This document shows, in pieces, positions 1-7,337 of a stretch of 64,000 nucleotides of DNA. The notes under the pieces are model-generated. The model was given only the letters and a program-made list of their open reading frames with translations. It did not search any database and was not told where the DNA came from. Numbering within the stretch: the stretch's first letter is position 1; each line of letters starts with the position of its first letter. Made by a program: the position numbers and the translations under genes. Source of the DNA: PNON01 sp963757065 (GTDB lineage Bacteria; Chloroflexota; Anaerolineae; Anaerolineales; Anaerolineaceae); contig CAVWQC010000003.1 of the NCBI GenBank assembly GCA_963757065.1, forward strand, positions 1-64,000, read 5' to 3'.

Positions 1-10
1 TCTCTGTTCT

Positions 11-877
11 CTATTCTCTATTCTCTAAATTTTCCAAATACTCTACCAAACACTTTTCCAACCTGACAATATCCCCCAGAAAGACCTCTTCATTCGGTTG
101 GTGATAGGGGAAGATAGCCGGTTCCAACGCGATACTGGTGATCGGATGCGCGGGATCCTGGTTCAATTTCAAACCATAAGCCAGGTAATCATTGGTGTTG
201 TTATATTTCAGCAGCCCCGGATCGATTTCCATGAAGCGCTGATACACCTTTTCGGTGGCTGAGATGAGGTCAGGTGTCGGTGTCAGACCGTTCTTCTCCC
301 AGTGATCGGTGTAGATCGCCAGACCCGGTTCGCCTTTGAAAAGCGGGGTTGTGTCTATGGTGATGATTTGATCCGGCAGTAGGTTATTTTGCAAAAGGTA
401 TTCACTGATCCGCTCTGCACCCAATCCGGAATGTACACCCTCCCCTCCGCCGCGAAGCCACTCAGGATGATACTTCAGCCCATTGCCTTCTTCCATTTCT
501 GAGAACAGGAACAGCATGGGTGGAAAATCACCTCTTGTGGATTGCTGCAATATGGAAAGGCATAGACCCACCCCGACCGAGTCATCCATCTGCCCGATGA
601 TCTTCTCCGCAGTAACTGAAACAGGAAGTTTATCAGACCAATCCATTCCAAAATGATTGATCTTATCCAGGTGGGCGGTGATGGCGATGGTTGGTTTGGC
701 GGGATTTCCCGGCACTTTAATAACTATGTTATTTTCCGCCACCCGGGTCGATTCGGCACCTGGAATACCGGAAGCAAACTGTTCAATAAACGGTATTATC
801 CGCTCTTCATAGGTCGTGAAGGATGGTATTTCCGCACACTGCGCGATGAGATGAATGGTTGGATTGGTTACCATCAT
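11..877 (-). CDS. M20/M28/M42-type zinc metallopeptidase
   Basis: A 288-residue cytosolic hydrolase of the clan MH aminopeptidase/carboxypeptidase type, with no signal peptide. Metal-ligand-like motifs appear in the expected order: a His-Asp pair in AITAHLDK (about residue 70), an Asp in GQMDDSVGVG (about 96), the catalytic and ligand acidic pair in FSEMEEGN (about 126), a later Asp in ITIDTTP, and a C-terminal His in PYHQPNEE. These fit a two-zinc exopeptidase or deacylase. The substrate cannot be told from sequence. The gene overlaps the upstream CDF transporter by 4 bases (ATGA), so the two are probably co-translated. Its stop lies 11 bases from the window edge, so any downstream partner is not visible. 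The family-level call is solid; the exact subfamily is uncertain. Confidence 0.75.
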   Translation of the reverse strand: MMVTNPTIHLIAQCAEIPSFTTYEERIIPFIEQFASGIPGAESTRVAENNIVIKVPGNPAKPTIAITAHLDKINHFGMDWSDKLPVSVTAEKIIGQMDDSVGVGLCLSILQQSTRGDFPPMLFLFSEMEEGNGLKYHPEWLRGGGEGVHSGLGAERISEYLLQNNLLPDQIITIDTTPLFKGEPGLAIYTDHWEKNGLTPTPDLISATEKVYQRFMEIDPGLLKYNNTNDYLAYGLKLNQDPAHPITSIALEPAIFPYHQPNEEVFLGDIVRLEKCLVEYLENLENRE

Positions 878-1818
878 GCGGCCACCTCACTTTCGATCGG
901 ATCCGGTATTTTCTGTATGGGTTCAGGGTGGACGGTCACATCAGCCGATGGGGAGAGTTTTTGAACGACTTTTTCTATTTGCTCGGTCAGTGCATGGGCT
1001 TCATTGAGGGAAAGGTCGCCATCCAACAATACGTGTGCTTCAATGAAAGTATCCGGTCCTGATTGGCGTATGCGGATCTGGTGACAATTGGTAACGCCTG
1101 GAATACCCTCCACGGCTTTTTTAATTTCATCTTCCAATCCCTTGGGTGCCGTATCGAGTAATGCCATCACAGTCCGTTTACCAAGCTGCAGACTGATGTA
1201 GATCACAATAACAGCCACACCCAGAGCCGCAACAGCATCAGCTTCATGGAGTATTTTCAGGGATGGAACATTATCACTGATCACAACGCCGATCAGACCG
1301 AATATAACCACAGCTGAACTCCAGATATCCGTGCTGAAATGCAATGCATCAGCTTCCAGTGCCTGGCTTTTATGCTTCTTGGCAGCCTTATCCAGCATTT
1401 TCGACCGGTTGTAATCAATGATGATAGAAGTTGCCATAACAACGAAAGACCATATGGATGCTTCGACCACAACACCCTGCTTGGAGCCAAACAAGCGTTG
1501 AATGGCTTCGTAAATGATCCAGACACAGGTAAGAAGCAGCAGAAGTGTTTCAAACAGTGCGGAAAGATTCTCGATCTTCCCGTGACCATAATTATGCTCC
1601 TTGTCCGCCGGTTTACCCGAAAGCCGGACCGCCAGGAAGGTCACCAGTGCCGCCACCAGGTCCAGGCCTGAATGGGCTGCTTCCGCCAAAATACCCAGCG
1701 AATTCGTCAGCAAGCCAACGATGAGCTTGAAGCCCGTCAGACCGACTGCTGCCACCACAGATGTCAATGCTACATTTGATTTTTCTTTATCAGTATGAGA
1801 GCGATCATAAGATGTCAT
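874..1818 (-). CDS. cation diffusion facilitator (CDF) metal exporter
   Basis: A 314-residue inner-membrane divalent-cation/proton antiporter. It has six predicted transmembrane helices and a C-terminal cytoplasmic domain from about residue 215 (GLEDEIKKAVEGIPGV...). Site A residues are visible as HSGLD in TM2 (about 48-52) and HFSTD in TM5 (about 160-164). This HD-HD set is usually found in zinc-preferring CDFs, while DD-HD is typical of broader Zn/Cd/Fe exporters. The His-rich loop HNYGHGKIEN follows TM2. It is first in a two-gene unit with the metallopeptidase (4-base overlap). Zinc export next to a zinc hydrolase is suggestive but not proof of linkage. No metal-sensor gene is adjacent. 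Confidence 0.9.
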   Translation of the reverse strand: MTSYDRSHTDKEKSNVALTSVVAAVGLTGFKLIVGLLTNSLGILAEAAHSGLDLVAALVTFLAVRLSGKPADKEHNYGHGKIENLSALFETLLLLLTCVWIIYEAIQRLFGSKQGVVVEASIWSFVVMATSIIIDYNRSKMLDKAAKKHKSQALEADALHFSTDIWSSAVVIFGLIGVVISDNVPSLKILHEADAVAALGVAVIVIYISLQLGKRTVMALLDTAPKGLEDEIKKAVEGIPGVTNCHQIRIRQSGPDTFIEAHVLLDGDLSLNEAHALTEQIEKVVQKLSPSADVTVHPEPIQKIPDPIESEVAA

Positions 1819-2038
1819 ATTCTTTAGCCAGAGCCTCCAAACTTTCTGATACGTTCTGGACTACGTCATTATGACACGTGAGAGAGAGGTGTTCGGTAGG
1901 TTATGAGCCGGTTGGATTCCGAGCACCATCACCCTGCACCCCACTTCGTCCTGTAGATACTGCCATATTATACCAAAACACCGGCCATGGGCAAATGCCT
2001 TTTCCGGCCTATACGGGATTCATTGTTCCACATTCTTA

Positions 2039-2067
2039 TTGACAATAGAACATATATTCTATATAAT
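2039..2067 (+). promoter_or_regulatory. consensus sigma-70 promoter with LexA-like palindrome in the spacer
   Basis: TTGACA at 2039-2044 and TATAAT at 2062-2067 are both perfect consensus and are separated by exactly 17 bases. An 18-bp palindrome with one mismatched pair, ATAGAACATATATTCTAT at 2045-2062, fills the spacer. Its core GAAC-ATAT-ATTC matches the Gram-positive LexA/DinR box GAAC-N4-GTTC at 7 of 8 fixed positions. A repressor here would block RNA polymerase directly. The start codon at 2074 is 6 bases past the -10 box, so the transcript is probably leaderless. LexA binding is an inference; the promoter and palindrome are seen directly. Confidence 0.8.
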
Positions 2068-2073
2068 ACAAAT

Positions 2074-2658
2074 ATGAAAGAAATTGCAACCGACTCACCC
2101 AACGACGTCCTTGACCTTGCCAGCGGACAGATCCTGGCAATCCTGGCCCCGCACGCCGGGCGGACCGCGATGTTGGAAACCGCTGCACGATTCTCCCTGC
2201 GCGGTCCTGTGCGGGTGCTGGATGGCGGCAACCATTTCAACGCCTATATCGTGGCACGTTCCATCCGCCGCTTCACAGCCGACATCGATTCTGCGCTGAC
2301 GCGCATCAGTCTGGCACGTGCGTTCACCTGCTACCAGATGGAAGCGCTGCTGGCAGACGCGGCGCTGGAGGTCAGGCACCTGCCTGAACAGGCACACTCA
2401 CCAGTCACCCTGGTATTCGATCTGCTGGCCACTTTCTATGATGAGAACGTGAACGTGATCGAACGCCAGCGCCTGCTGGCACTATGCCGGCGTTACTTTA
2501 AAGTCATCTCCACGCGTTCACCGCTGCTCATCAGCCTGCGGCCTGCGCAGCCCACCCGGCCGGATCAGCAATCCCTTCTGAATGAGATGCTGGATTTTGT
2601 AGATAATGTCTGGCAGGCGGAAACACCCATTCCCGCTGCCATGCCAAGGTTATTTTAG
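2074..2658 (+). CDS. RecA/ImuA-like protein with degenerate P-loop, polymerase-associated
   Basis: A protein of about 194 residues with a RecA-fold core. The P-loop position reads APHAGRTAM (about 27-35), in which the first Gly and the usual Lys of GxxxxGKT are replaced (Ala, Arg). A Walker B-like strand TLVFDLL follows at about 115. RAFTCYQ and DENVNVIERQRLL resemble RecA/RadA-like accessory proteins found beside mutagenic polymerases (ImuA/SulA-like, archaeal RadA paralogs). ATP hydrolysis may therefore be weak or lost. An upstream in-frame ATG at 1987 exists, but a perfect promoter lies between it and 2074, so 2074 is preferred despite the absence of a ribosome site. It is the first gene of a tightly packed cassette. 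Its likely role is recruiting or regulating the downstream polymerase at damaged DNA. Confidence 0.65.
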   Translation: MKEIATDSPNDVLDLASGQILAILAPHAGRTAMLETAARFSLRGPVRVLDGGNHFNAYIVARSIRRFTADIDSALTRISLARAFTCYQMEALLADAALEVRHLPEQAHSPVTLVFDLLATFYDENVNVIERQRLLALCRRYFKVISTRSPLLISLRPAQPTRPDQQSLLNEMLDFVDNVWQAETPIPAAMPRLF

Positions 2659-2666
2659 AGGTAATT

Positions 2667-2957
2667 ATGGGACGCACACTACCTTCCATTACACAGGTTT
2701 TCCTGGGGGAACAGGATGCCTTCTCCCGTTTCAGGCGTGCCCTGCGGCGCAGCGACCAGTTGGTGGTTGACGATCTGTTCGCCGCTGCCCAGAAACACCT
2801 GGCGGCAGCCGCCTATGCCGCGCATGCCCTGCCCTTCGAGACCTTTTTGCTGGCCATGCTGTTGGAAGAACACAAAGAGACCATGCGCCTGCGCCAGTTG
2901 ATCGAAGAGATGCAGTCCGCCGGAGCACTGCCCCCGCCCGCAGAGGAACAGGACTGA
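2667..2957 (+). CDS. small helical protein between RecA-like protein and polymerase
   Basis: A 96-residue protein that I do not recognise. It looks mostly alpha-helical, with an Arg-rich segment FRRALRRSDQL (about 22-32), an Ala-rich helix, and an amphipathic Glu/Lys/Arg-rich segment LLEEHKETMRLRQLIEEMQ (about 66-84) that could form a coiled coil. The tail PPPAEEQD is acidic. It starts 8 bases after the RecA-like gene behind a GAGG site and ends in a TGATG overlap with the polymerase start, which indicates translational coupling. Position and size suggest an adaptor or subunit of the polymerase complex, but no function can be read from the sequence. Confidence 0.6.
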   Translation: MGRTLPSITQVFLGEQDAFSRFRRALRRSDQLVVDDLFAAAQKHLAAAAYAAHALPFETFLLAMLLEEHKETMRLRQLIEEMQSAGALPPPAEEQD

Positions 2958-5269
2958 TGGAAGATCAGGCGGGTTTGAATTACCTGGGCTGGGTGATGGA
3001 TGTCTTCGATACAGCCCGCCAGGGTGTGGTGATCTGGTTCCTGTCTGAGGATGGCGCCCGCCACCGTTTTACGCAGCCTTTCCCGGTCACCTTTTATGCC
3101 ACTGCGCCGCCTGCCCGCTTATTGGAACTGCGCCGCCAATTACTGCAGCAGCCCATCAAATTGCGTCTGTATGACACCCAACGCCGCGACCTTTTTGTCA
3201 ATGCCAACATCCCGGTCATGGCCATCGAGGTGGAGCAAACCGCCCTGCAGCCGCTGCTTTTTCAACGCCTTAGCCATGATTTTCCAGATATCACTTTCTA
3301 CGATGCGGATGTGCAGCTTTCGCTGCGCTACCAGGCGCAAACCGGGGTCTTCCCGCTATCGTACTGCCGCGTCAGCACGGACGAGAATCTTGTCATCCAA
3401 TCCATCCAGGCTTTGGACACACCCTGGGAACTGGATCCGCCCCCTCCGCCTCTGCGCGTCCTGTCGCTGGAACCGGATGTGAACCCCGCGCATAGTGAAC
3501 CCACCGAACTGCTCATCCGCTATGAAAAGCATACCGGGCGCATCCCCCTGCAGCCGGAGCGTCCCTTCATTATTAACATTTCCGCCATCCTGCAATCTTA
3601 CGATCCCGATATTTTGCTAACCAATTGGGGCGACACCTGGCTGATCGATCACCTGCTCAAGCTGTCGAAAAAGTGGAAGGTGCCGGTGGCGCTCAACCGC
3701 GAACTCGGTCGCGGGATAGCCCGGCGTGGAGAGAAGGTGTATTTCTCCTACGGACAGGTCATCCACCGCGGACAGCAAGTACACCTTTTCGGACGGCTGC
3801 ACATCGACCGCTGCAACGCCATGCTGTGGGGTGATTACGGACTGGACGGCGTGTTCGAATTGGGACGCGTTACCGGTCTGCCGCTGCAGATGTCCGCGCG
3901 GGTTTCGCCCGGCTCCGGCATTTCGGCCATGCAAATGACCACCGCTCTGCACATGGGAGTGCTCATCCCCTGGCACAAACAGCAGGCTGAAGACCCGCGC
4001 AGCGCGCTCAGCCTGTTCTACGGCGACCAGGGCGGGTTGGTGTACCAGCCAACCATCGGACTGCACAGCCATGTCGGCGAGATCGATTTTATCTCCATGT
4101 ACCCCAGTGTGATGGTGCATTTCAACATCTCGCCCGAAACCGTGGGCAGCCGCTCACCCCAGGCGGAACTGATCCCCGAACTGGGTATGACCATAGACCG
4201 CAGCACGCCAGGGCTGGTGCCGCTCACGCTCCAACCGCTGCTGCAAAAACGCATCGCCTTCAAGGAGCAGATGCTCACACTGCCGGAGTGGGATCCTCGC
4301 AAGAAACGCTATAAAATGTGTGCCTCAGCCCATAAATGGCTGCTGGTGACCTGTTTTGGTTATTTGGGCTACAAGAACGCGCGCTTTGGCCGCATCGAAG
4401 CGCACCAGGCGGTGACCGCCTACGGGCGTGAAATGCTGTTATCTGCCAAGGATGTAGCAGAAGAACAGGGGTTTGAAGTGCTGCACATGTATGTGGACGG
4501 GTTGTGGGTGCGCAAGCCGGGATTGAAGACCGTGCAGGATTTTCAACCCATCCTGGATGAAGTGGCACTGAAAACCGGACTGCCCATTGCGCTGGACGGC
4601 ATCTTCCGCTGGGTGGCTTTTTTACCCTCCCGCCGCGATGTACGCATTCCTGTGCCCAACCGTTATTTTGGCGTCTTCCAGGACGGCACCATCAAGATCC
4701 GCGGCATCGAAGCCCGGCGTGGAGATACTCCCGCGTGCATTTCGGGTATGCAGATGGAAATGCTGAAGCTGATGGCCAAGGCTGGCAGCGCAGAGGAACT
4801 ACCCGGGTTGCTGCCGCAGATCCGTACGCTGCTGCTGAAACGCCTATCGCTCATTCAGCGGCGCACACTGCCACTGGAAGAATACCTGGTGACGCTCAAA
4901 TTGAGCCGCACGCTGGAGGAGTACAAAGCACCCAACACCCCGACTGCTGCTGCGTTAACCCAATTGGAAGCCATCGGCAAATCACTGCGACCTGGCCAGC
5001 GCATTCGCTTTCTCTTTACCCTCGGCGATCCGGGTGTGCATGCCTGGGATCTGCCTGACCATCTGGATCCGCAGCGATTGGACGTGGAGCGCTACAAGAT
5101 CCTCTTCATGCGGGCAGCTTTCACCCTGCTGCAGCCGTTGGGATTCAGTGAGACCGGGTTGGAGGACTGGCTGTTCGCAAGGGAACGTTCGCAGGAGCTG
5201 CCACTGGCATCTTTCCGCCGGGTGAGCCAGCATTTGCTGCCCGCATTTGGTTTTCAGGAGAGCGGTTGA
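2957..5269 (+). CDS. family B DNA polymerase, PolB2-like, degenerate exonuclease and motif C
   Basis: A 770-residue polymerase with the order of a family B enzyme. The N-terminal/exonuclease-like region (about 160-310) has lost the acidic residues: exo I reads LSLEPDV instead of SFDIET (about 170), and exo II reads NWGDTW where N-x3-F-D is expected (about 223-228). Only a YGLD exo III-like Asp remains. Polymerase motif A is intact as DFISMYPS (Asp 377). The motif B helix region reads ASAHKWLLVTCFGYLGYKN (about 452-470). Motif C reads MYVDGLW (Asp 514) instead of YGDTDS, so the second Asp is replaced. Such a protein should lack proofreading and may be weakly catalytic, as described for archaeal PolB2/Dpo2 enzymes linked to damage tolerance. 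Coupled by TGATG overlaps on both sides. Base composition is clearly more GC-rich than genes downstream. Confidence 0.85.
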   Translation: MEDQAGLNYLGWVMDVFDTARQGVVIWFLSEDGARHRFTQPFPVTFYATAPPARLLELRRQLLQQPIKLRLYDTQRRDLFVNANIPVMAIEVEQTALQPLLFQRLSHDFPDITFYDADVQLSLRYQAQTGVFPLSYCRVSTDENLVIQSIQALDTPWELDPPPPPLRVLSLEPDVNPAHSEPTELLIRYEKHTGRIPLQPERPFIINISAILQSYDPDILLTNWGDTWLIDHLLKLSKKWKVPVALNRELGRGIARRGEKVYFSYGQVIHRGQQVHLFGRLHIDRCNAMLWGDYGLDGVFELGRVTGLPLQMSARVSPGSGISAMQMTTALHMGVLIPWHKQQAEDPRSALSLFYGDQGGLVYQPTIGLHSHVGEIDFISMYPSVMVHFNISPETVGSRSPQAELIPELGMTIDRSTPGLVPLTLQPLLQKRIAFKEQMLTLPEWDPRKKRYKMCASAHKWLLVTCFGYLGYKNARFGRIEAHQAVTAYGREMLLSAKDVAEEQGFEVLHMYVDGLWVRKPGLKTVQDFQPILDEVALKTGLPIALDGIFRWVAFLPSRRDVRIPVPNRYFGVFQDGTIKIRGIEARRGDTPACISGMQMEMLKLMAKAGSAEELPGLLPQIRTLLLKRLSLIQRRTLPLEEYLVTLKLSRTLEEYKAPNTPTAAALTQLEAIGKSLRPGQRIRFLFTLGDPGVHAWDLPDHLDPQRLDVERYKILFMRAAFTLLQPLGFSETGLEDWLFARERSQELPLASFRRVSQHLLPAFGFQESG

Positions 5270-6474
5270 TGGATGAAATTGCCAAGCTTCAACTGGCCTG
5301 CCAGGCTTGCGATCAGGAAGTAAGCGAGGATCACGACATCCCCGTGTCGGTACATCACCCGGACTTGCATAACAAACTTCCAAAGCCGGTGATACCACCG
5401 CTGGCAATTCCAAAACATAAGCTGGAGGATATGGAGATCTTCCATGCTCAGATGGGCGGCGGAAAGACAATTCCCCTGCTGAAGACCATGCTGACCACCT
5501 ACTGTGAGAACAATTGCAATTACTGCGCCTTCCGAAAGGATCGTGATTTTCAGCGGGTGGGCTTCTCAACGGATGAGATGGCTGGTCTATTCATGAAAGT
5601 GTTTCGGAAAGGTCTGGTCAAAGGGTTGTTTTTGAGTTCAGGTATTGCTGGAAGTGCGATCCGCTCGCAGGACAGGCTGCTGGATTGTGTGAATATATTA
5701 AGGAAGAAGTACGGATTTCGCGGCTACATCCATCTAAAGCTGCTGCCCGGGGTGCAGGATGCGCAGATCGCTGAGGCACTCCAACTGGCAGACAGGGTAT
5801 CCATCAACATCGAGGGACCCAATGAAACAGTCCTTACTAAGTTGGCACCGCAAAAGAAATTCAACGATGAGTTGGTCTGTGGGTTGGAAGCGATCCACCG
5901 GATCACAGTCGAGGAACAGGGGAATCTGGAACCATCCCGGAAGAGGACTTCCCTCACCACCCAACTGGTGATGGGTGCCGTTGGTGAGAGCGACAGCGAG
6001 ATCCTGCAGACCACCCAGACACTGTATAAAAAACTCAAACTGGCACGGGTGTACTACTCTGCTTTCTCACCCACACCCCGAACACCATTCGATTCGCTAC
6101 CAGCCCTGCCCCATCTGCGCCATGCCCGCATGTACCAGGCATCATTTCTGTTAAGGGATTATGATTTTGACTTTGAAGAGCTGCCTTTCAGTGTGGATGG
6201 AAATCTACGGACCGAGAGTGATCCCAAACTGATCTGGGCGAAAGACAACCTGGCTGGCAGTCCGGTGGATATTTCGAAAGCAGATTTCGAGCAGTTGATC
6301 CGCGTGCCAGGGATTGGCAAGATTAATGCGAAAAAGATACTGGAAGAACGCACCAAACAAGGTATTTCCAAAATTCAAGATCTGGGTAGAATTGGTATAT
6401 CCATGAATAGGTGTGCACCTTTCATCCTCATTCATGGAAAAATGCCAGCTTATCAGCCGGATCTATGGACCTGA
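5269..6474 (+). CDS. putative DNA modification/repair radical SAM protein with helix-hairpin-helix
   Basis: A 401-residue radical SAM enzyme. The cluster motif CENNCNYC places the three Cys at 79, 83 and 86 in the canonical CxxxCxxC spacing. It is preceded by MGGGKTIPLLKTMLTTY and followed by a TIM-barrel core. Near the C-terminus a helix-hairpin-helix element, FEQLIRVPGIGKINAKKI (about 340-357), gives non-specific DNA binding. This architecture matches the family annotated as putative DNA modification/repair radical SAM proteins (rSAM linked to uracil-DNA glycosylase). The start is the ATG at 5269 inside the TGATG overlap with the polymerase. No glycosylase gene follows here, which is unusual for the family. 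The reaction is unknown; repair of a damaged or modified base is the plausible role. Confidence 0.85.
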   Translation: MDEIAKLQLACQACDQEVSEDHDIPVSVHHPDLHNKLPKPVIPPLAIPKHKLEDMEIFHAQMGGGKTIPLLKTMLTTYCENNCNYCAFRKDRDFQRVGFSTDEMAGLFMKVFRKGLVKGLFLSSGIAGSAIRSQDRLLDCVNILRKKYGFRGYIHLKLLPGVQDAQIAEALQLADRVSINIEGPNETVLTKLAPQKKFNDELVCGLEAIHRITVEEQGNLEPSRKRTSLTTQLVMGAVGESDSEILQTTQTLYKKLKLARVYYSAFSPTPRTPFDSLPALPHLRHARMYQASFLLRDYDFDFEELPFSVDGNLRTESDPKLIWAKDNLAGSPVDISKADFEQLIRVPGIGKINAKKILEERTKQGISKIQDLGRIGISMNRCAPFILIHGKMPAYQPDLWT

Positions 6475-6827
6475 AACCCTTACATTTTTTCGACGAACCG
6501 ATCATCCCGGCCTTTGATATTCCTCCATCAATGGATAAGAAACAGGGCTGCCCGAATGCCTTCACCTGGAGGGATACTGATTACCGGGTGGTTGAGCTCG
6601 TTAAGGAATGGCATGATTACACCCGCAAAGGTCGCATGGCGAGGAATATGCAGCCCCAGCATGCTGCTGTTGCCAGCAATCGCGGATCCTGGGGAGTGGG
6701 CAGGGATTATTACATTGTCAAAGTGGATGTTGATCGTTATTTACAGATCTATTATGACCGAGCTCCAAAGGATGTGGATCACCGAAAAGGGGAATGGTTC
6801 CTGTGGGGAGAATTAGAACTTCAATAA
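6465..6827 (+). CDS. DUF6504-like protein of DNA-damage cassettes
   Basis: A protein of about 120 residues starting at ATG 6465, overlapping the end of the radical SAM gene by 10 bases. The core FTWRDTDYRVVELVKEWHDY...YYIVKVDVDRYLQIYYDRAP...GEWFLWGEL resembles the DUF6504 pattern (W-R-x-Y-x-V, a central W/R-rich strand, then an acidic 'G-x-W-x-L' end), known mainly from actinobacterial genes beside mutagenic Y-family or DnaE2 polymerases. The match is by eye and only moderate. As the last gene of the cassette it strengthens the damage-tolerance reading. It has no signal peptide or membrane segment. Function unknown. Confidence 0.6.
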   Translation: MDLKPLHFFDEPIIPAFDIPPSMDKKQGCPNAFTWRDTDYRVVELVKEWHDYTRKGRMARNMQPQHAAVASNRGSWGVGRDYYIVKVDVDRYLQIYYDRAPKDVDHRKGEWFLWGELELQ

Positions 6828-6852
6828 TATTTATATTTTCATAAATATTATT
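6823..6852. repeat. AT-only inverted repeat after the damage cassette
   Basis: Perfect 12-base arms (6823-6834 and 6841-6852) are separated by 6 bases, beginning over the stop codon of the DUF6504-like gene. The stem is wholly A/T, so it would be a weak terminator. It shares the AATAAT core with the operator-like palindrome just downstream, so it may instead be a second binding site. Confidence 0.5.
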
Positions 6853-6862
6853 AATATATCTA

Positions 6863-6902
6863 TTGACTATTATTGATATTATTATATAATAATATCAATA
6901 AT
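6863..6902 (+). promoter_or_regulatory. promoter overlapped by a perfect 34-bp palindrome
   Basis: TTGACT at 6863-6868 and TATAAT at 6885-6890 are 16 bases apart and drive the DUF2089 gene. A perfect palindrome of 34 bases (6869-6902, centre between 6885 and 6886) covers the spacer and the -10 box. A dimeric or tetrameric repressor bound here would occlude the promoter. Because the first gene encodes a small DNA-binding-type protein, autoregulation is the simplest inference. Confidence 0.6.
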
Positions 6903-6933
6903 TTGATTCTGTGTTTAATTATCTCGGAGCCGT

Positions 6934-7323
6934 ATGAAAAATACTTTGACAAATTGCCCGGTTTGCGACCAGCCCCTTGCTGCTACCCGATTGAATTGTG
7001 ATCACTGCGGCACCAGCATTGAAGGGAATTTCGCATTGATTGCCAGCCCCTTCGCTCAGCTTTCTCCAGAGCAGGTCAATTTCGCTTTGACCTTTATCCG
7101 CTGCGAGGGACGTTTGAATCGGATGGAAGATGAATTAAAGATCTCCTATCCCACCCTGCGCAACCGTCTGATCGAATTGATCAAGGCCCTTGGATTTGAG
7201 CCCGGCAAGGAAGACCAGACAGTTCGGTTATCAACAGAAGAACGGGCAAAGATCCTGGATGATATGAGCGAGGGCAGGATCACATTAGAAGATGCCCGAA
7301 GACTGTTATCAGGTGAAGGTTAA
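6934..7323 (+). CDS. DUF2089-type zinc-ribbon/helix-turn-helix regulator
   Basis: A 129-residue protein. The N-terminal zinc ribbon has two Cys pairs, CPVCDQ and CDHCGT (about residues 8-30). A helix-turn-helix segment follows (LSPEQVNFALTFIRCEGRLNRMEDELKISYPTLRNRLIELI, about 45-85), and a SHOCT-like C-terminal tail ends the protein (ERAKILDDMSEGRITLEDARRLL). This is the DUF2089 layout. It is a likely transcription factor acting on its own promoter and on the gene 14 bases downstream, which carries the same EERLKIL...DGKITAEEAI tail motif at its N-terminus. No ligand domain is seen. Family call confident, regulatory targets inferred. Confidence 0.8.
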   Translation: MKNTLTNCPVCDQPLAATRLNCDHCGTSIEGNFALIASPFAQLSPEQVNFALTFIRCEGRLNRMEDELKISYPTLRNRLIELIKALGFEPGKEDQTVRLSTEERAKILDDMSEGRITLEDARRLLSGEG

Positions 7324-7337
7324 GAACGAGGTGTAAA

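Noticed and set aside
653..1062. Plus-strand ORFs opposite the peptidase and CDF genes
   Set aside because: They are shadows of well-conserved minus-strand genes and encode no recognisable protein.
1987..2073. Upstream start for the RecA-like gene
   Set aside because: It would place a perfect promoter and palindrome inside the coding sequence; the 29 extra residues look random.
3617..5569. Long minus-strand ORFs (up to 195 residues) opposite the polymerase
   Set aside because: High GC reduces stop codons; the plus-strand frame has conserved polymerase motifs throughout.
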